A program made the position numbers and the translations under genes. DNA of 64,000 nucleotides from JAAYZX01 sp040770645 (GTDB lineage Bacteria; Actinomycetota; Thermoleophilia; RBG-16-64-13): assembly GCA_040770645.1 (NCBI GenBank), contig JAXGIS010000002.1, positions 124,001 to 188,000 on the forward strand, in the 5' to 3' direction. Below are positions 8,119 through 16,779 of the stretch, in pieces (positions within the stretch are counted from its first letter, which is position 1; each line of letters opens with the position of its first letter). The notes beneath the pieces were generated by a model. The model did not search any database, had not been told where the DNA came from, and worked only from the letters and a program-made list of their open reading frames with translations.

Positions 8119-9586
8119 CTATACACCGGGAGCCTCCGCATTCCCCGAGAAGCCGGAGACCGACCGGCGCGCCCGCGCGAAGCGCCGGGCGCCGTCCACC
8201 ACGGTGAGCAACACGCGCCCCTGCACACGCCGGCCCAGGAACGCCGAATTACGGCACTTGCCCTTGAGGTCGGCTGTGGTTACCGTCCAGTCCTCATCGA
8301 GATCGGCGACACAGAACCGGGCCGGCGCACCCACCTGCAACTGTGGAGCAGGCAGGCCCAGCACGCGGCACGGCCCAGAGCTGAGAGCGCGAATGAGCAC
8401 TCCCAAGGAGATGTCTCCGGGTACCACCAATCCTCCGTACAACGCGGCAAACGCCGTCTCCAGGCCCACCGTCCCGAAGGGCGCTTCCTCAAACGGAACC
8501 TCTTTTTCATGCGGTGCATGAGGAGCGTGATCGGTGCCGATGCAGTCGATGGCGCCTTCCACCAGCCCCGTCACAAGCGCCCGCCTATCCGACTCTGAGC
8601 GCAGCGGGGGGTTGACCTTCAGGTTCTGATCGAAGCTCCGCACCGCCTCATCAGTCAAGAGAAGGTGGTGAGGCGTTACCTCGCAGGTTACCGGCAGCCC
8701 CGCGGATTTGGCTCCCGTCAGCAGACGCAGGCTCTCAGCCGCAGAGAGGTGTTGAAAGTGCACGAACGGTTCCCGCTCTGGCGCGTGCTCGAGAGTGCGG
8801 CTCCTTCCGGCCTCCGCTCCGCCGCCGCGCACGGCCAGCGCTTCTTCCTCCGCCGCCGCGTAGGCCGCCACCTGCAGATCCCGGCCAGGGCCCTGTCTCG
8901 GCCGTATAGGGCACTCCCGCAGGCCCAAGCGAGCGCTCCAGCGCCCCTCGTGCATGACGCCCGCTGCGGACAGAGCCCGGTCCTCGAGATGCAACAGTAC
9001 CGGCCGGCCGGTCCCCCGCAGGTAGCGCAGCGCGTGCAGGAGGAGATCGGAGTTGTTGACGGGCCGGCCGTCGTCGGAGAAGGCAACCACGCGGCCTCAC
9101 ACAACTCCCTCATTTCCGCCATGTCTTGCCCTCGAGTCCACGGCTGACGGCTCCCACCTGGCCCACCAGTACGTCGGCTCCGGCCGCGGCTTGGTCGAGC
9201 ACCCAGGAGGCAAGCGGCCCCACATCCACGGGCGGCTCCGTATTGGCCATGCCAACCACGGCTACGAACCCGCCGGCCGCCGCAGCCCGGGATGCGCTGA
9301 CCACGTCCTCCTTGTACTCCAGTCCGGGCGTACGTAGGTGGGCGTGTGGGTCCACGAAGCCGGGAAAGACCCAACAGCCGGTGAGATCTCCGAGCACCTC
9401 GGCCCCCTCCGGCGCCACCAACGCACCGCCCATGGCGGCGATGCAACCATCCTCCACCAGCAGGTCGCCGACCAGGTCAACACCGCAACTCGGATCGAAG
9501 AGGTGAACAGAGGGTAGGAGCAGGCACTCCTGCGGACGCGGCCGACACGCCAAACGCGGCGCGGTGCCGGAAGAGGATGAAGTCAT
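8119..9586 (-). CDS. pyrC: Dihydroorotase, frameshifted
   Basis: Dihydroorotase closes carbamoyl-aspartate to dihydroorotate in pyrimidine synthesis. The N-terminal part holds FPGFVDPHAHLRTPGLEYKE (metal site DxHxHLR) and GMANTEPPVD. Near 9110 the frame changes (DMAEMRELCEA in another frame) and resumes with VVAFSDDGRPVNN, LHLED, HFQHLSAAESLRLL, CEVTPHHLLLTDE, NPPLRSESDRRAL, and IGTDHAPHAPHEK. All metal and substrate motifs are present. A second garbled stretch lies around 8790-8850 before HFQHLS. The end at 8119 overlaps the ribosome site of carA, so these two are one operon. Length of about 480 codons is slightly long for type I PyrC (about 430) because of the N-terminal extension. Confidence 0.88.
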
Positions 9587-9815
9587 CCGAGGTTCCTTTC
9601 GGTCTCACGGGATCCGATTAAAGGCCATTTCATCTTAGCGCGGTGTCGGCACGCCCGCAATCCGGCAAGCCGGTCGGCCGATGATCCCGAGAGCGCACGC
9701 GACTCGTTGGTCTGCAGATCGGAGCCCTGCCCTTAGCTCAACTATACGAGCATCCAAGTGGAGGAACGGTTGTGACCGGTTCCCGAGCCCCCAGTACAAC
9801 ACGTACCTGCATAGC

Positions 9816-10285
9816 TCAACCGGCTTTCACAGTCCACGGGCTCCGCCTGAGCCCGGGCAAAACGAACGCAACGAGCGCGGCTCCCGCGAAGACAAGACCA
9901 ATCGCCAAGAGAGCCCACCACTTGACCCAGAGCGTTCCCGGCCACAGAAGATAGTCGACCATATTGAACTGCCGGTGTGCGGCCTCCGGGACAAACACGG
10001 AGAACCGCAGGCCTCGCAAAAGCAGCAGGGCGCCGACCAGCACCGCTGCCACTATCCAGATCGGCCACATGCGTGCGTCTACGAGAAGGGAGAGAAGCAA
10101 GGCTAGGGCTGCCACCAACGCGGCTAACGACCACAAAGGAAACCGGGTGAACCCCAGGGATAGGGGCTACCGGCAAAACGCCCGAACACGCTCAAGACGA
10201 AGCTCGCATCACGAACGAAGAACGCCGCCCAGAACACCACCAGCAGTAGAGCAACGGCGACCAGACGTACGCGTCTCGACTTCAC
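9816..10285 (-). CDS. Hypothetical membrane protein, one frameshift
   Basis: No family is recognised. From GTG 10285 (AGAGGAG 8 bases upstream) the protein reads KSRRVRLVAVALLLVVFWA, a first membrane helix, then FVLSVFGRFAGSPYP. Near 10130-10140 the frame slips and continues with SLAALVAALALLLSLLVDA, IWIVAAVLVGALLLLRGL and, after the soluble stretch FSVFVPEAAHRQFNMVDYLL, a last helix ALLAIGLVFAGAALVAFVL. Joined, it is about 155 residues with four helices and basic ends. It sits between a PAS protein and pyrC on the same strand. Nothing indicates its role. Confidence 0.5.
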
Positions 10286-10407
10286 GGAGGACGCTCCTCT
10301 TGCATCATGTCTCGGGACACCACCCTCGGCGGGCTCTCGCGCACTACTGTGCGGTCCAACAGAACCGCCACCGCCAGAAGCACAGCCCATATCGGACTTG
10401 GCCGCTG

Positions 10408-10755
10408 TCACCGCCAGGCGGGGCGTACCACCCCCAGGGTGGCCGGAGCGGCCTCATAATCCCCCAATGTCACCCAGAGCCGCACCGGCACTCGAGTCTC
10501 GCCGTCCCGCTCCAGAAGACGAAACTCGTACTCGGGAGGGACTTGTTCACCGGCCCAGCGCCGACGGTAGCGATCCGCCACCATGTCCAGATCCTCGGGC
10601 GCGATCACCTCCGTGAACTCGGCGCCCACCACCTCGTCCGTGTGTCGGCCCAGAATCCGCGCGAACGCCTCGTTACAGAAGATGAATCGCCGATCCCGGA
10701 TCACGAACACACCCTCGTCGACGTGCGTGGCCAGTGTTTTGAACAGATCGTCCAT
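10408..10755 (-). CDS. Stand-alone PAS domain protein
   Basis: 115 residues forming essentially one PAS domain: DEGVFVIRDRRFIFCNEAFARILG, GAEFTEVIAPEDLDMVADRY, then YEFRLLERDGETRVPVRLW. No kinase, GGDEF, or DNA-binding domain follows, so it would be a sensor or protein-protein module acting with a partner elsewhere. PAS domains bind small ligands, haem or flavin; no ligand-specific residues can be identified here. It precedes the small membrane protein gene, and its upstream region is shared with the divergent zinc-ribbon gene. Confidence 0.75.
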   Translation of the reverse strand: MDDLFKTLATHVDEGVFVIRDRRFIFCNEAFARILGRHTDEVVGAEFTEVIAPEDLDMVADRYRRRWAGEQVPPEYEFRLLERDGETRVPVRLWVTLGDYEAAPATLGVVRPAWR

Positions 10756-10974
10756 GTCGGCACCTCCACTCCGGGCCTACCCACATTTCCAACCGGGTGA
10801 AACTCCAACCGCAGCCGCGGCTGCATCTGTGGGCCAGTTCCCGGCCAAAGGGCGCGCCTGCCGAGACGTCGGCGTTCCGACCCGCTCATTCGTGGGTATA
10901 TGTGAAATGAGATCCGTCCACCGAACGCGGAAGCCGCCGTGCAGGCGGACCCGCCCCCCACGAGGAGGAGCCAC

Positions 10975-11361
10975 ATGGGCAAGACGTGTTACAACTGCGG
11001 CACTGAGAACGCCGACAGCGAGCGCTTCTGTCGTGAGTGCGGCGCCAACTTGGAGTCCATAGCCCAGATGAAGGACACCGGACTGCAGGCTGGAGTGCCA
11101 GAGGAGCGCGTGCTGTGGGACAACGGCGAGATCCAGCTCACCACCGAGGCGGTTCTCATCGGTATGGGCACCGACATGCCGGATGTGGTTCCGCTCTCAA
11201 CCATTGAAGATGTTGAACTAGAAGAGAAGTGTGTGGTCCTCAAAGTCAAGAACGGCCCCGACCACTACTGCATGCTGGCCGATCCCCATGAACTGGCCAC
11301 CATGATCAAAGAGCAGGTCTTCCGGCCTCGTCTGGCCCACCAGCGGAAGGACATGGCGTAA
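10975..11361 (+). CDS. Zinc-ribbon protein with C-terminal PH-like domain
   Basis: 128 residues. The N-terminus is a zinc ribbon, CYNCGTENADSERFCRECG (two CxxC pairs). After a short linker the rest (ERVLWDNGEIQLTTEAVLIG, IPLSTIEDVELE-like and VVLKVKNGPDHYCMLAD) resembles the beta-rich PH/GRAM-like fold often attached to zinc-ribbon leaders in prokaryotes; that assignment is tentative. ATG 10975 follows GAGGAGG with good spacing. It is one of the few plus-strand genes here, and its 3' end overlaps the tail of the convergent permease gene by 56 bases. Function is unknown. Confidence 0.75.
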   Translation: MGKTCYNCGTENADSERFCRECGANLESIAQMKDTGLQAGVPEERVLWDNGEIQLTTEAVLIGMGTDMPDVVPLSTIEDVELEEKCVVLKVKNGPDHYCMLADPHELATMIKEQVFRPRLAHQRKDMA

Positions 11362-11959
11362 ATCCCGCTGGAATGAGCCTCTCCAGCAGATAGCCCAAAC
11401 CAATGAAAACGGGCAGCGTTACGGTAGTTCTCAGTAGCGAGAACTGCCAGCCCAGGAATGCCACCTCAAAACTCAGCAGGGGGATTTTGGCGGCGGAGAA
11501 CGCGCCCAGATAAATGAAGACGTTGCGCGGCGCCGTACCCTTGCGCCACAGCGCCGCCGCCACCGGGAAGGCGGCATAGAGCGGGCCCGCCTGCAGCGTG
11601 GCCAGGAGCACCATCCACAAGATAGCGAGCGGGCCCGAACCACTACCGAGGTGCCTTTCGATGAAGCGCTTGGGCACCCACACGTCGAAGAGTCCCACCA
11701 ACATGAACATGGCGGGCAGTATCTGGACCATCTCTAGAAGAAAGCGGGCCAGACCGGCCCCCGCGGCGCCTCCCACGGAAAACCCTCCGGTACAGGCGTG
11801 ATAGGCCCACATGGCCAGCACCAGCACTGCCGGGATGCTTCCCCACAGCCAAGCCCCGGGTCGCCGCCTCCCGCCCAGTTGTCGTGGCGATCCGTCCGGT
11901 GGCTGTGGCTGCCCACCCTGGTGTTGCAGCGGCGCGCTCGGTTTCTCCGCGTGGTTCAT
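11306..11959 (-). CDS. Permease half, DUF318/YraQ-like family (C-terminal partner)
   Basis: 217 residues, hydrophobic, with about five membrane helices after a 35-residue polar N-terminus. Blocks such as MVQILPAMFMLVGLFDVWV, LQAGPLYAAFPVAAALWRKG, IYLGAFSAAKIPLLSFEVAFLGW resemble the predicted permease family DUF318 (YraQ, SO_0444-type), some members of which are linked to metal or arsenical efflux. The paired gene directly upstream encodes the other half, overlapping by ATGA, so the two make one bipartite transporter. The last 25 residues run antisense into the zinc-ribbon gene and may be spurious. The substrate is not evident. Confidence 0.75.
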   Translation of the reverse strand: MNHAEKPSAPLQHQGGQPQPPDGSPRQLGGRRRPGAWLWGSIPAVLVLAMWAYHACTGGFSVGGAAGAGLARFLLEMVQILPAMFMLVGLFDVWVPKRFIERHLGSGSGPLAILWMVLLATLQAGPLYAAFPVAAALWRKGTAPRNVFIYLGAFSAAKIPLLSFEVAFLGWQFSLLRTTVTLPVFIGLGYLLERLIPAGFTPCPSAGGPDEAGRPAL

Positions 11960-12426
11960 TTCAGAACCAGGACCATCACCAGCGCCACCACCACCGAACC
12001 CCCAAAGGCCAACGCGTTTCGCAGCAACGCCACCCGCCGGCCGAAGAACGAGATCTCAATAGGCAACGTGGTTACTCCCACCATCATGAGGGTGGTGATG
12101 AAGGCGGCCAGCACCCCCACCCCTGCCCCCAGTTCACGGAGAACGGCCGCCAGCGGATAGGCCACAAATGCTGGAATGAGCGCAATACTTCCTATGAATA
12201 AAGCCAAGATGAAGGATATTGGGCCACTCCCGCCCAGAATGGCGGCCAGCGTGGCCGGAGGCACCGCCGCCAAGAGCAGGCTGATCACCGCCAGCACGCC
12301 CAAGAGCAGTGGAAACACGCTCTGCAGCATGGACAGCGCACGTCTCACTGCCCGTAGGGTCTTGCGTCGATCCGCCAACAGCGACACCAGTAGCGCCGCC
12401 CCGGTCATGATCCAGAGCACGATCAC
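11956..12426 (-). CDS. Permease half, DUF318/YraQ-like family (N-terminal partner)
   Basis: 156 residues with about five helices: LWIMTGAALLVSLLADRRKT, LLGVLAVISLLLAAVPPAT, GPISFILALFIGSIALIPAFVAYPLAAVL, ITTLMMVGVTTLPIE and a last helix VVVALVMVLVLK. The phrase GSIALIPAFVAYPLAA is characteristic of this permease family. It begins at GTG 12426, 46 bases after the pyrB stop and with no clear ribosome site, and its stop overlaps the start of the next half-permease (ATGA). Two short proteins in place of one full-length permease is a common arrangement in this family. Role unknown; its position inside a pyr cluster suggests nothing firm, though a nucleobase link cannot be excluded. Confidence 0.75.
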   Translation of the reverse strand: MIVLWIMTGAALLVSLLADRRKTLRAVRRALSMLQSVFPLLLGVLAVISLLLAAVPPATLAAILGGSGPISFILALFIGSIALIPAFVAYPLAAVLRELGAGVGVLAAFITTLMMVGVTTLPIEISFFGRRVALLRNALAFGGSVVVALVMVLVLK

Positions 12427-12471
12427 GCCGTTAAGCCGCCCCCCACGCCGGCCTCAGGCACCCGGCAACCC

Positions 12472-13389
12472 CTATGCCGCCTCCTCCTCCAACTGCGGCG
12501 CCAATGCCTGGTAGAGGATGGCCATGCGCACGGCCAGACCTGATTCCACCTGGTGAAGAATGAGGCTCTGCTCACAGTCGGCCAGGTCGCCGGTCATCTC
12601 CACCCCGCGGTTGATGGGCCCGGGGTGCATCACGCGCTGCTCCGGCAGCAGCCTGTAGGGGTCCAGACCCCAGACCTGGCTGTATTCGCGTAGACTGGGC
12701 ACGGCCGCCATCCGCCCCCGCACCCGCTCGAGCTGCATGCGTAAGAGATAGATGACGTCCACATCGCGCAGTGCGTCGAGATCGTAGTAGACGGGCACCC
12801 CCCAGCTCTCGATCCCGGGCGGCATGAGCGTGGGTGGCCCCACCAAGCGCACTTCGATGCCCATTTTGCGGAAGCCGAAGATGTTGGAGCGGGCCACGCG
12901 GCTGCTGACCACGTCACCCACAATGGCCACTTTGAGTCCCTTGAGCGCCCCGTAGGTGCGGCGCAGGCTGTAAAGATCGAGCAGACACTGAGTGGGATGC
13001 TCCCCCGTACCGTCGCCGGCGTTTATGACCGACGCCTTGCTGTAGCGCGTGGCCATACGCGACGCCCCCACCTGCGCGTGCCTCATAACGATGATGTCGG
13101 GGCGGTAGCTCTCCAGCGTGAGGATGGTGTCCTTCAGGCTCTCGCCTTTGGCCACGGCCGAAGACGATCCCTTGATATTGATGACGTCGGCCGAGAGCCG
13201 CTTGCCGGCGATCTCAAAAGAAGCCTGGGTACGAGTGCTGGGCTCGAAGAACATGTTGATCTGGGTGCGCCCGCGCAGCGTGGGCACTTTCTTGATGGGG
13301 CGCGAGGCAACTTCCAGAAAACCGTCGCTCAGCTGGAATATGCCCTCGATATCGGCTACAGAGAGATCGTCGATTGAGATGAGATGCAT
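12472..13389 (-). CDS. pyrB: Aspartate carbamoyltransferase, catalytic subunit
   Basis: PyrB joins carbamoyl phosphate and aspartate. Carbamoyl-phosphate loop FFEPSTRTQASFE, GEHPTQCLLDL, the aspartate-side LLRMQLERVRG and the closing MHPGPINRGVEM are all intact. The reading frame is continuous over the 305 residues, normal length. The ATG 13389 (MHLISIDDLS) matches the usual family N-terminus; the frame runs to 13461, but that extension is basic and atypical. No pyrI regulatory subunit is adjacent. It is separated from pyrC by two permease genes and others, so the pyr genes are only loosely clustered. Confidence 0.96.
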   Translation of the reverse strand: MHLISIDDLSVADIEGIFQLSDGFLEVASRPIKKVPTLRGRTQINMFFEPSTRTQASFEIAGKRLSADVINIKGSSSAVAKGESLKDTILTLESYRPDIIVMRHAQVGASRMATRYSKASVINAGDGTGEHPTQCLLDLYSLRRTYGALKGLKVAIVGDVVSSRVARSNIFGFRKMGIEVRLVGPPTLMPPGIESWGVPVYYDLDALRDVDVIYLLRMQLERVRGRMAAVPSLREYSQVWGLDPYRLLPEQRVMHPGPINRGVEMTGDLADCEQSLILHQVESGLAVRMAILYQALAPQLEEEAA

Positions 13390-13527
13390 CGGGCGGCTCT
13401 TCCGGCCTCTCTGGACACGCTTAAAGGTCAACCTCACCTGCCGCAATGATTCTACAACCAACCGGCTTCGAGCACAGTACCCCGTCTGCCGGCTGCGGTT
13501 GCCCTTAGCAAAGCGCCTTATTACTCT

Positions 13528-13556
13528 TTGTTTAAAACATGCTTCATTTTTATATG
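13528..13556 (+). promoter_or_regulatory. Candidate sigma-70-type promoter
   Basis: TTGTTT (13528-13533) and TATATG (13551-13556) are separated by 17 bases in a markedly AT-rich stretch, rare in this window, upstream of the small membrane protein gene at 13621. The start point would lie about 13563, leaving a leader of about 58 bases. The same AT-rich stretch could also feed pyrB on the other strand. Confidence 0.45.
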
Positions 13557-13620
13557 TTCTTTATGTATCCTTGCGCCGTCACAGGCTCGTTTCGGTGAGC
13601 CCAGCCCGAAGGAGGCCCAG

Positions 13621-13782
13621 ATGAAGCTGGCGAAGTTGGTGGCGGCTGTAGCGGCTATCGCAGGAGTGGTGGTCCTGGTGTTGTCCATCCTCAACAGAGA
13701 CGGAGGCGCGCTCTGGATGCCTTTTGCCTTCTTCTTGGGGCTGCTGCTCGAACTGATAGCGGTGGTTTTCGCCGTACGATGA
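13621..13782 (+). CDS. Small two-helix membrane protein
   Basis: 53 residues: a basic start MKLAKL, a hydrophobic helix VAAVAAIAGVVVLVLSIL, a short loop NRDGGALW, and a second helix MPFAFFLGLLLELIAVVFAV ending in Arg. GAAGGAGG lies 6 bases before the ATG, and a promoter-like pair lies upstream, so this short frame is likely to be expressed. It is divergent from pyrB. No family recognised. Confidence 0.6.
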   Translation: MKLAKLVAAVAAIAGVVVLVLSILNRDGGALWMPFAFFLGLLLELIAVVFAVR

Positions 13783-13872
13783 CTCGAAGCCGTCGAGGCC
13801 CGCGAGCGCCTGAAAGAGGCCGCCTGAACCGCTCTTCGCACCGCGCGGTCGTTTCTGCGATTTGATCGGCAT

Positions 13873-13926
13873 CGCCCCTGCGCACCTGAGGGTCAGACAT
13901 ACGCCCGCGAAGGGCGCGCAGGGGCG
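13873..13926. repeat. Nested inverted repeat in a gene-free stretch
   Basis: CGCCCCTGCGC at 13873-13883 is exactly complementary to GCGCAGGGGCG at 13916-13926. Within the 32-base loop a smaller hairpin, CGCCC/GGGCG (13902-13916), competes with the right arm. It lies in the 286-base interval between the end of the small membrane protein gene and the end of the convergent methyltransferase gene, where I see no coding sequence. A shared terminator is the simplest reading. Confidence 0.45.
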
Positions 13927-14068
13927 GCGAATACCGGCAAGCGCGATTGGGCCCATGAGGGTCATCACTTCGGCGCCGCGGCCGTCCAATCGGCACGGCT
14001 CCTGGCACGGCTCCCGGGCCCGTTCCCCGTTACGGCTCCCACTTCCCCTTCGGGGCCGATCCCGCTCC

Positions 14069-14677
14069 TCAGGCCCGGATCTCAATCCAAAGGCCGCCTT
14101 CGGTCACCACTCGAGCACAGTCATCGAGCTCAGCGGCACGCACCATGGCCTCGGCGTCCGCCGGGGCGATGCGCTGCTTACCAATGGCCTCGTTCAAAGC
14201 TTTGGAGCGGGCCGCGATAGGCACGATCACGCTCTCCGGGGTGAGGGGACCATAACCCCCTCCCACCCAGCCGAACCCACCCGGCCGCAACACACGCCTC
14301 ACTTCGCGCAGTAGTGTCGGCGTCAAGAAGAAGAAGGCACCACGCACGGCCACCAGATCGAAGGAAGCGTCCAACCCAGGAATGGGCTCCAAGGGCAGTT
14401 TGCGGGTGCCGAGCCGCGCAGCGCAGCCGCCGGCAACGGCCTGCTCCTCCGCCCAGCGCAACACCGGCTCCGACTCATCGATCACGTCGGCCGTGCAACT
14501 CTCGCATTTGCTCAGCAGCGAGACGGCCAGACCTCCGGCAAACGGCCCCAAATCGAGGAGCCTCCCCCCCTCGCTCGTCCACACAGCCAGGACATGCTCG
14601 GCCATATACGGGTACACAGGGAGCCACAGGGCGTTGATCTCGGTGATGATGGAGTCGTCGCGGATCACAGGGTACAT
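14069..14677 (-). CDS. Class I SAM-dependent methyltransferase
   Basis: 202 residues with a Rossmann methyltransferase core: motif I LLDLGPFAGGLAVSLL, acidic residue near CTADVIDESEPVL, and the post-motif region FDLVAVRGAFFFL and EVRRVLRPGGFGWVGGG, a typical Methyltransf_11 pattern. The 70 C-terminal residues (KALNEAIGKQRIAPADAEAM) are helical and not diagnostic. The substrate is unknown. It lies 85 bases downstream of pyrR on the same strand, but no ribosome site with normal spacing precedes ATG 14677 (AGGAG abuts the codon). Confidence 0.8.
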   Translation of the reverse strand: MYPVIRDDSIITEINALWLPVYPYMAEHVLAVWTSEGGRLLDLGPFAGGLAVSLLSKCESCTADVIDESEPVLRWAEEQAVAGGCAARLGTRKLPLEPIPGLDASFDLVAVRGAFFFLTPTLLREVRRVLRPGGFGWVGGGYGPLTPESVIVPIAARSKALNEAIGKQRIAPADAEAMVRAAELDDCARVVTEGGLWIEIRA

Positions 14678-14761
14678 CTCCTAATTCGTCGCGGCGGCCG
14701 CTGAATAATCCTTCGCAGCAGGCCCTAGCCCAAGACCCAAGGATCGCATCGCCTAAGGCGG

Positions 14762-15364
14762 CTAGGTCTTCTCAAGCAGTACTTCGTCTACGCCGTCCAT
14801 CTCCACCAGATGCACGATGATCTTCTCGCTGCGGGCCGTGGGCACGTTCTTCCCCACGAAATCAGGGCGGATGGGTAGCTCACGATGACCGCGATCCACC
14901 AACACCGCCAAGCGCACCGCAGCCGGCCGACCGTAGTCGAAGAGCGCCTCGATGGCGGCGCGGATGGTGCGCCCCGTCTGCAGCACGTCATCCACCAGCA
15001 CGATGGTGGCGCCGTTCACATCAAAAGGAATGCGGCTGGAGCGAACCACGGGTTGCTCGTAAGCCAGAGTGGGAGGACGCGTGTCTATGTCGTCACGATA
15101 GAAAGTGATATCGATAGAGCCTGTGATGGGCTGGTAGTCGTTGAATTCCGCCGTGATAGCCGCCAACCGCTCAGCCAGTTCCACCCCCCGGCGCTGGATC
15201 CCCACGAACGCCACCCGTTCCCCATCCGGCGCCTGCTCAGCGATCTCGTGCGCGATACGGGCCAACGAGCGCTTGACCCGTTCCTCGTCCATAAGCACAA
15301 CCACATCGGTCGCACCCGCCCCCGTATCCGCCGGTCCGTCTCGCACACCCTTGTCTTTGGCCAT
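14762..15364 (-). CDS. pyrR: Bifunctional pyrimidine operon regulator / uracil phosphoribosyltransferase PyrR
   Basis: 200 residues. PyrR binds pyr mRNA in response to UMP and has weak uracil phosphoribosyltransferase activity. The type I PRTase fold shows FVGIQRRGVELAERL, DITFYRDD and the PRPP loop ATIVLVDDVLQTGRTIRAA, then FVGKNVPTARSE near the end, all conserved. The first 20 residues are an acidic/glycine-rich extension. GAGGAGGGCGGCG precedes ATG 15364. I looked for a PyrR binding loop and attenuator ahead of pyrR and pyrB and could not identify a convincing one; a short hairpin GCCTTC/GAAGGC lies between opcA and pyrR. Confidence 0.95.
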   Translation of the reverse strand: MAKDKGVRDGPADTGAGATDVVVLMDEERVKRSLARIAHEIAEQAPDGERVAFVGIQRRGVELAERLAAITAEFNDYQPITGSIDITFYRDDIDTRPPTLAYEQPVVRSSRIPFDVNGATIVLVDDVLQTGRTIRAAIEALFDYGRPAAVRLAVLVDRGHRELPIRPDFVGKNVPTARSEKIIVHLVEMDGVDEVLLEKT

Positions 15365-15468
15365 CGCCGCCCTCCTCCTCTCAAGGAGCCTGCAAAGCCT
15401 TCAAGGAAGGCGTGATTGTAGCGAAGCGACGTGGTCCCCGCAACAGACACACGATCTGCCCGACGATA

Positions 15469-16779
15469 TCACACCTGCAGGTTCCTGCTCCCCGGCAACG
15501 CGCTCAGAGCCGCCGCCATGGCCAAAGCCTGCTGGAACAACGTATCGGCGGCATCGTGCTCCAGCTCCTCCACCAGTAATGCCTCTTCAGAGGGAAGCGG
15601 CATGTACATGGTCCGCAACTCGACTTCACGGTCCCCTGCCCGGAGATGCGAAGAGCAGACGCCCGTCTCGGGCGTGCGCCTGATGGTGATGGTGGAAGCA
15701 ACCTCTCCGACCGCTGATGTGCCCGCTTCCAACGTGATGGTCTCCAGCCCCCCGAACTCCCCAGGTAGGCACCGATGTGGCTGCAGGCGAATGGAGACCG
15801 TACCTCCGGGCGTATTTCCCACTCCCGCCCGCCACATCTCCAAAATCGCGGCTTCGCCCTCCCGACGCCACCCGTGCCCAACGAGTATCCACCCCAGGCG
15901 TGTGGCCAACCATCCACAGAAGAGCAGCGCACGAGATACGGCCGGCCCCAACTGCTCCTCCCCTCCGGCCAACATCTCGCTGTCCACCACCTCGCTGCCG
16001 TAACTCACAACCACGGTTTCGAGCCTGTCGAGCATGCTCCGGTAATCGGGATCCTCAAACAGATCCGCCACCATCTCCAACCAAGGGGTGAGTCTGGCCC
16101 AACTGAAATCCCCAAGCGTGGTGCGCCCTCCCACCTCCAAGATAAGGTGAGACATCAGCCGAAGCCCGCGCACCGGATCGGCGAATGCCGCCGAATCGAG
16201 CACCATGCGATCGGCCAGGGCCGCGATCCTACGGAAATCCTGAGCCGTGCAGTCCGGTTCCTGCGGTACCCAAAGCGCCACCGGCAGCTCTCCCAACAGC
16301 AGGGGTTCCACGAAGCTCTGCAGAAGAGGAGCGTCCTCGGTGCGGGCCGGAATCAGCACTTCCTCGTAGCATGCACTCGCTTCCACGCCGGCACCAACGG
16401 CTTGCGGGACCACCGCCGTGCGAAGCCCATCCGCGTCTTCCAACTTCTGCGGGAAGCAGCACACCGTCACCCGAGCGGCCGGCCCACTGACGCCCTCGAA
16501 CTCCCGCGCCTCGCGCAGGCGATCGCCCGGCACCTGTTCGGTGAGTATGATGGTTCTGGCCGGATGTGTCCCAGCCAAGGCTTCCACCACCCCTGCCGCC
16601 CGCTGCGCCTGCCTCGCTCCCCGAGTCAGCACAAGCAGATTGAGCCGCCGCAGCGTGGACAGCGCCGGACCGTGGGCCGCCAGCTGCTCCTCGGCCAACC
16701 GCCCCCACAACCCACGCAGCACGTCGCCAACTTCGCCAAGACTGGTCCACTGTGACAGCCTGTTCACGGCCGCCTCCAT
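15469..16779 (-). CDS. opcA: Glucose-6-phosphate dehydrogenase assembly protein OpcA
   Basis: 436 residues matching OpcA of Actinobacteria and Cyanobacteria, which activates or assembles Zwf (G6PDH). Recognisable blocks include RTIILTEQVPGDRLREA, YEEVLIPARTEDAPLLQSFV, LLLGELPVALWVPQEPDCT, FRRIAALADRMVLDSAAF, and the C-terminal beta-rich half ending near ALPGSRNLQV. ATG 16779 overlaps the stop of a short upstream frame (TAATG), suggesting that a gene normally precedes it. In related genomes that gene is zwf, but here a transposase fragment is found instead within about 240 bases in which no coding sequence is recognisable. OpcA without its Zwf partner in cis is odd; see the IS entry. Confidence 0.9.
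   Translation of the reverse strand: MEAAVNRLSQWTSLGEVGDVLRGLWGRLAEEQLAAHGPALSTLRRLNLLVLTRGARQAQRAAGVVEALAGTHPARTIILTEQVPGDRLREAREFEGVSGPAARVTVCCFPQKLEDADGLRTAVVPQAVGAGVEASACYEEVLIPARTEDAPLLQSFVEPLLLGELPVALWVPQEPDCTAQDFRRIAALADRMVLDSAAFADPVRGLRLMSHLILEVGGRTTLGDFSWARLTPWLEMVADLFEDPDYRSMLDRLETVVVSYGSEVVDSEMLAGGEEQLGPAVSRALLFCGWLATRLGWILVGHGWRREGEAAILEMWRAGVGNTPGGTVSIRLQPHRCLPGEFGGLETITLEAGTSAVGEVASTITIRRTPETGVCSSHLRAGDREVELRTMYMPLPSEEALLVEELEHDAADTLFQQALAMAAALSALPGSRNLQV

Noticed and set aside
9764..9782. Imperfect hairpin as terminator of the 9816-10285 membrane gene
   Set aside because: Only 7 pairs with a bulge and no T-run; too weak to list as a feature.
13579..14085. 168-residue minus-strand frame over the small membrane gene and non-coding interval
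   Set aside because: Composition is arginine/glycine-rich without any domain, and the plus-strand small gene has a good ribosome site and promoter.
15365..15468. PyrR attenuator ahead of pyrR
   Set aside because: A short hairpin GCCTTC/GAAGGC exists, but I cannot identify the PyrR binding-loop consensus nor antiterminator pairing, so no attenuator is claimed.
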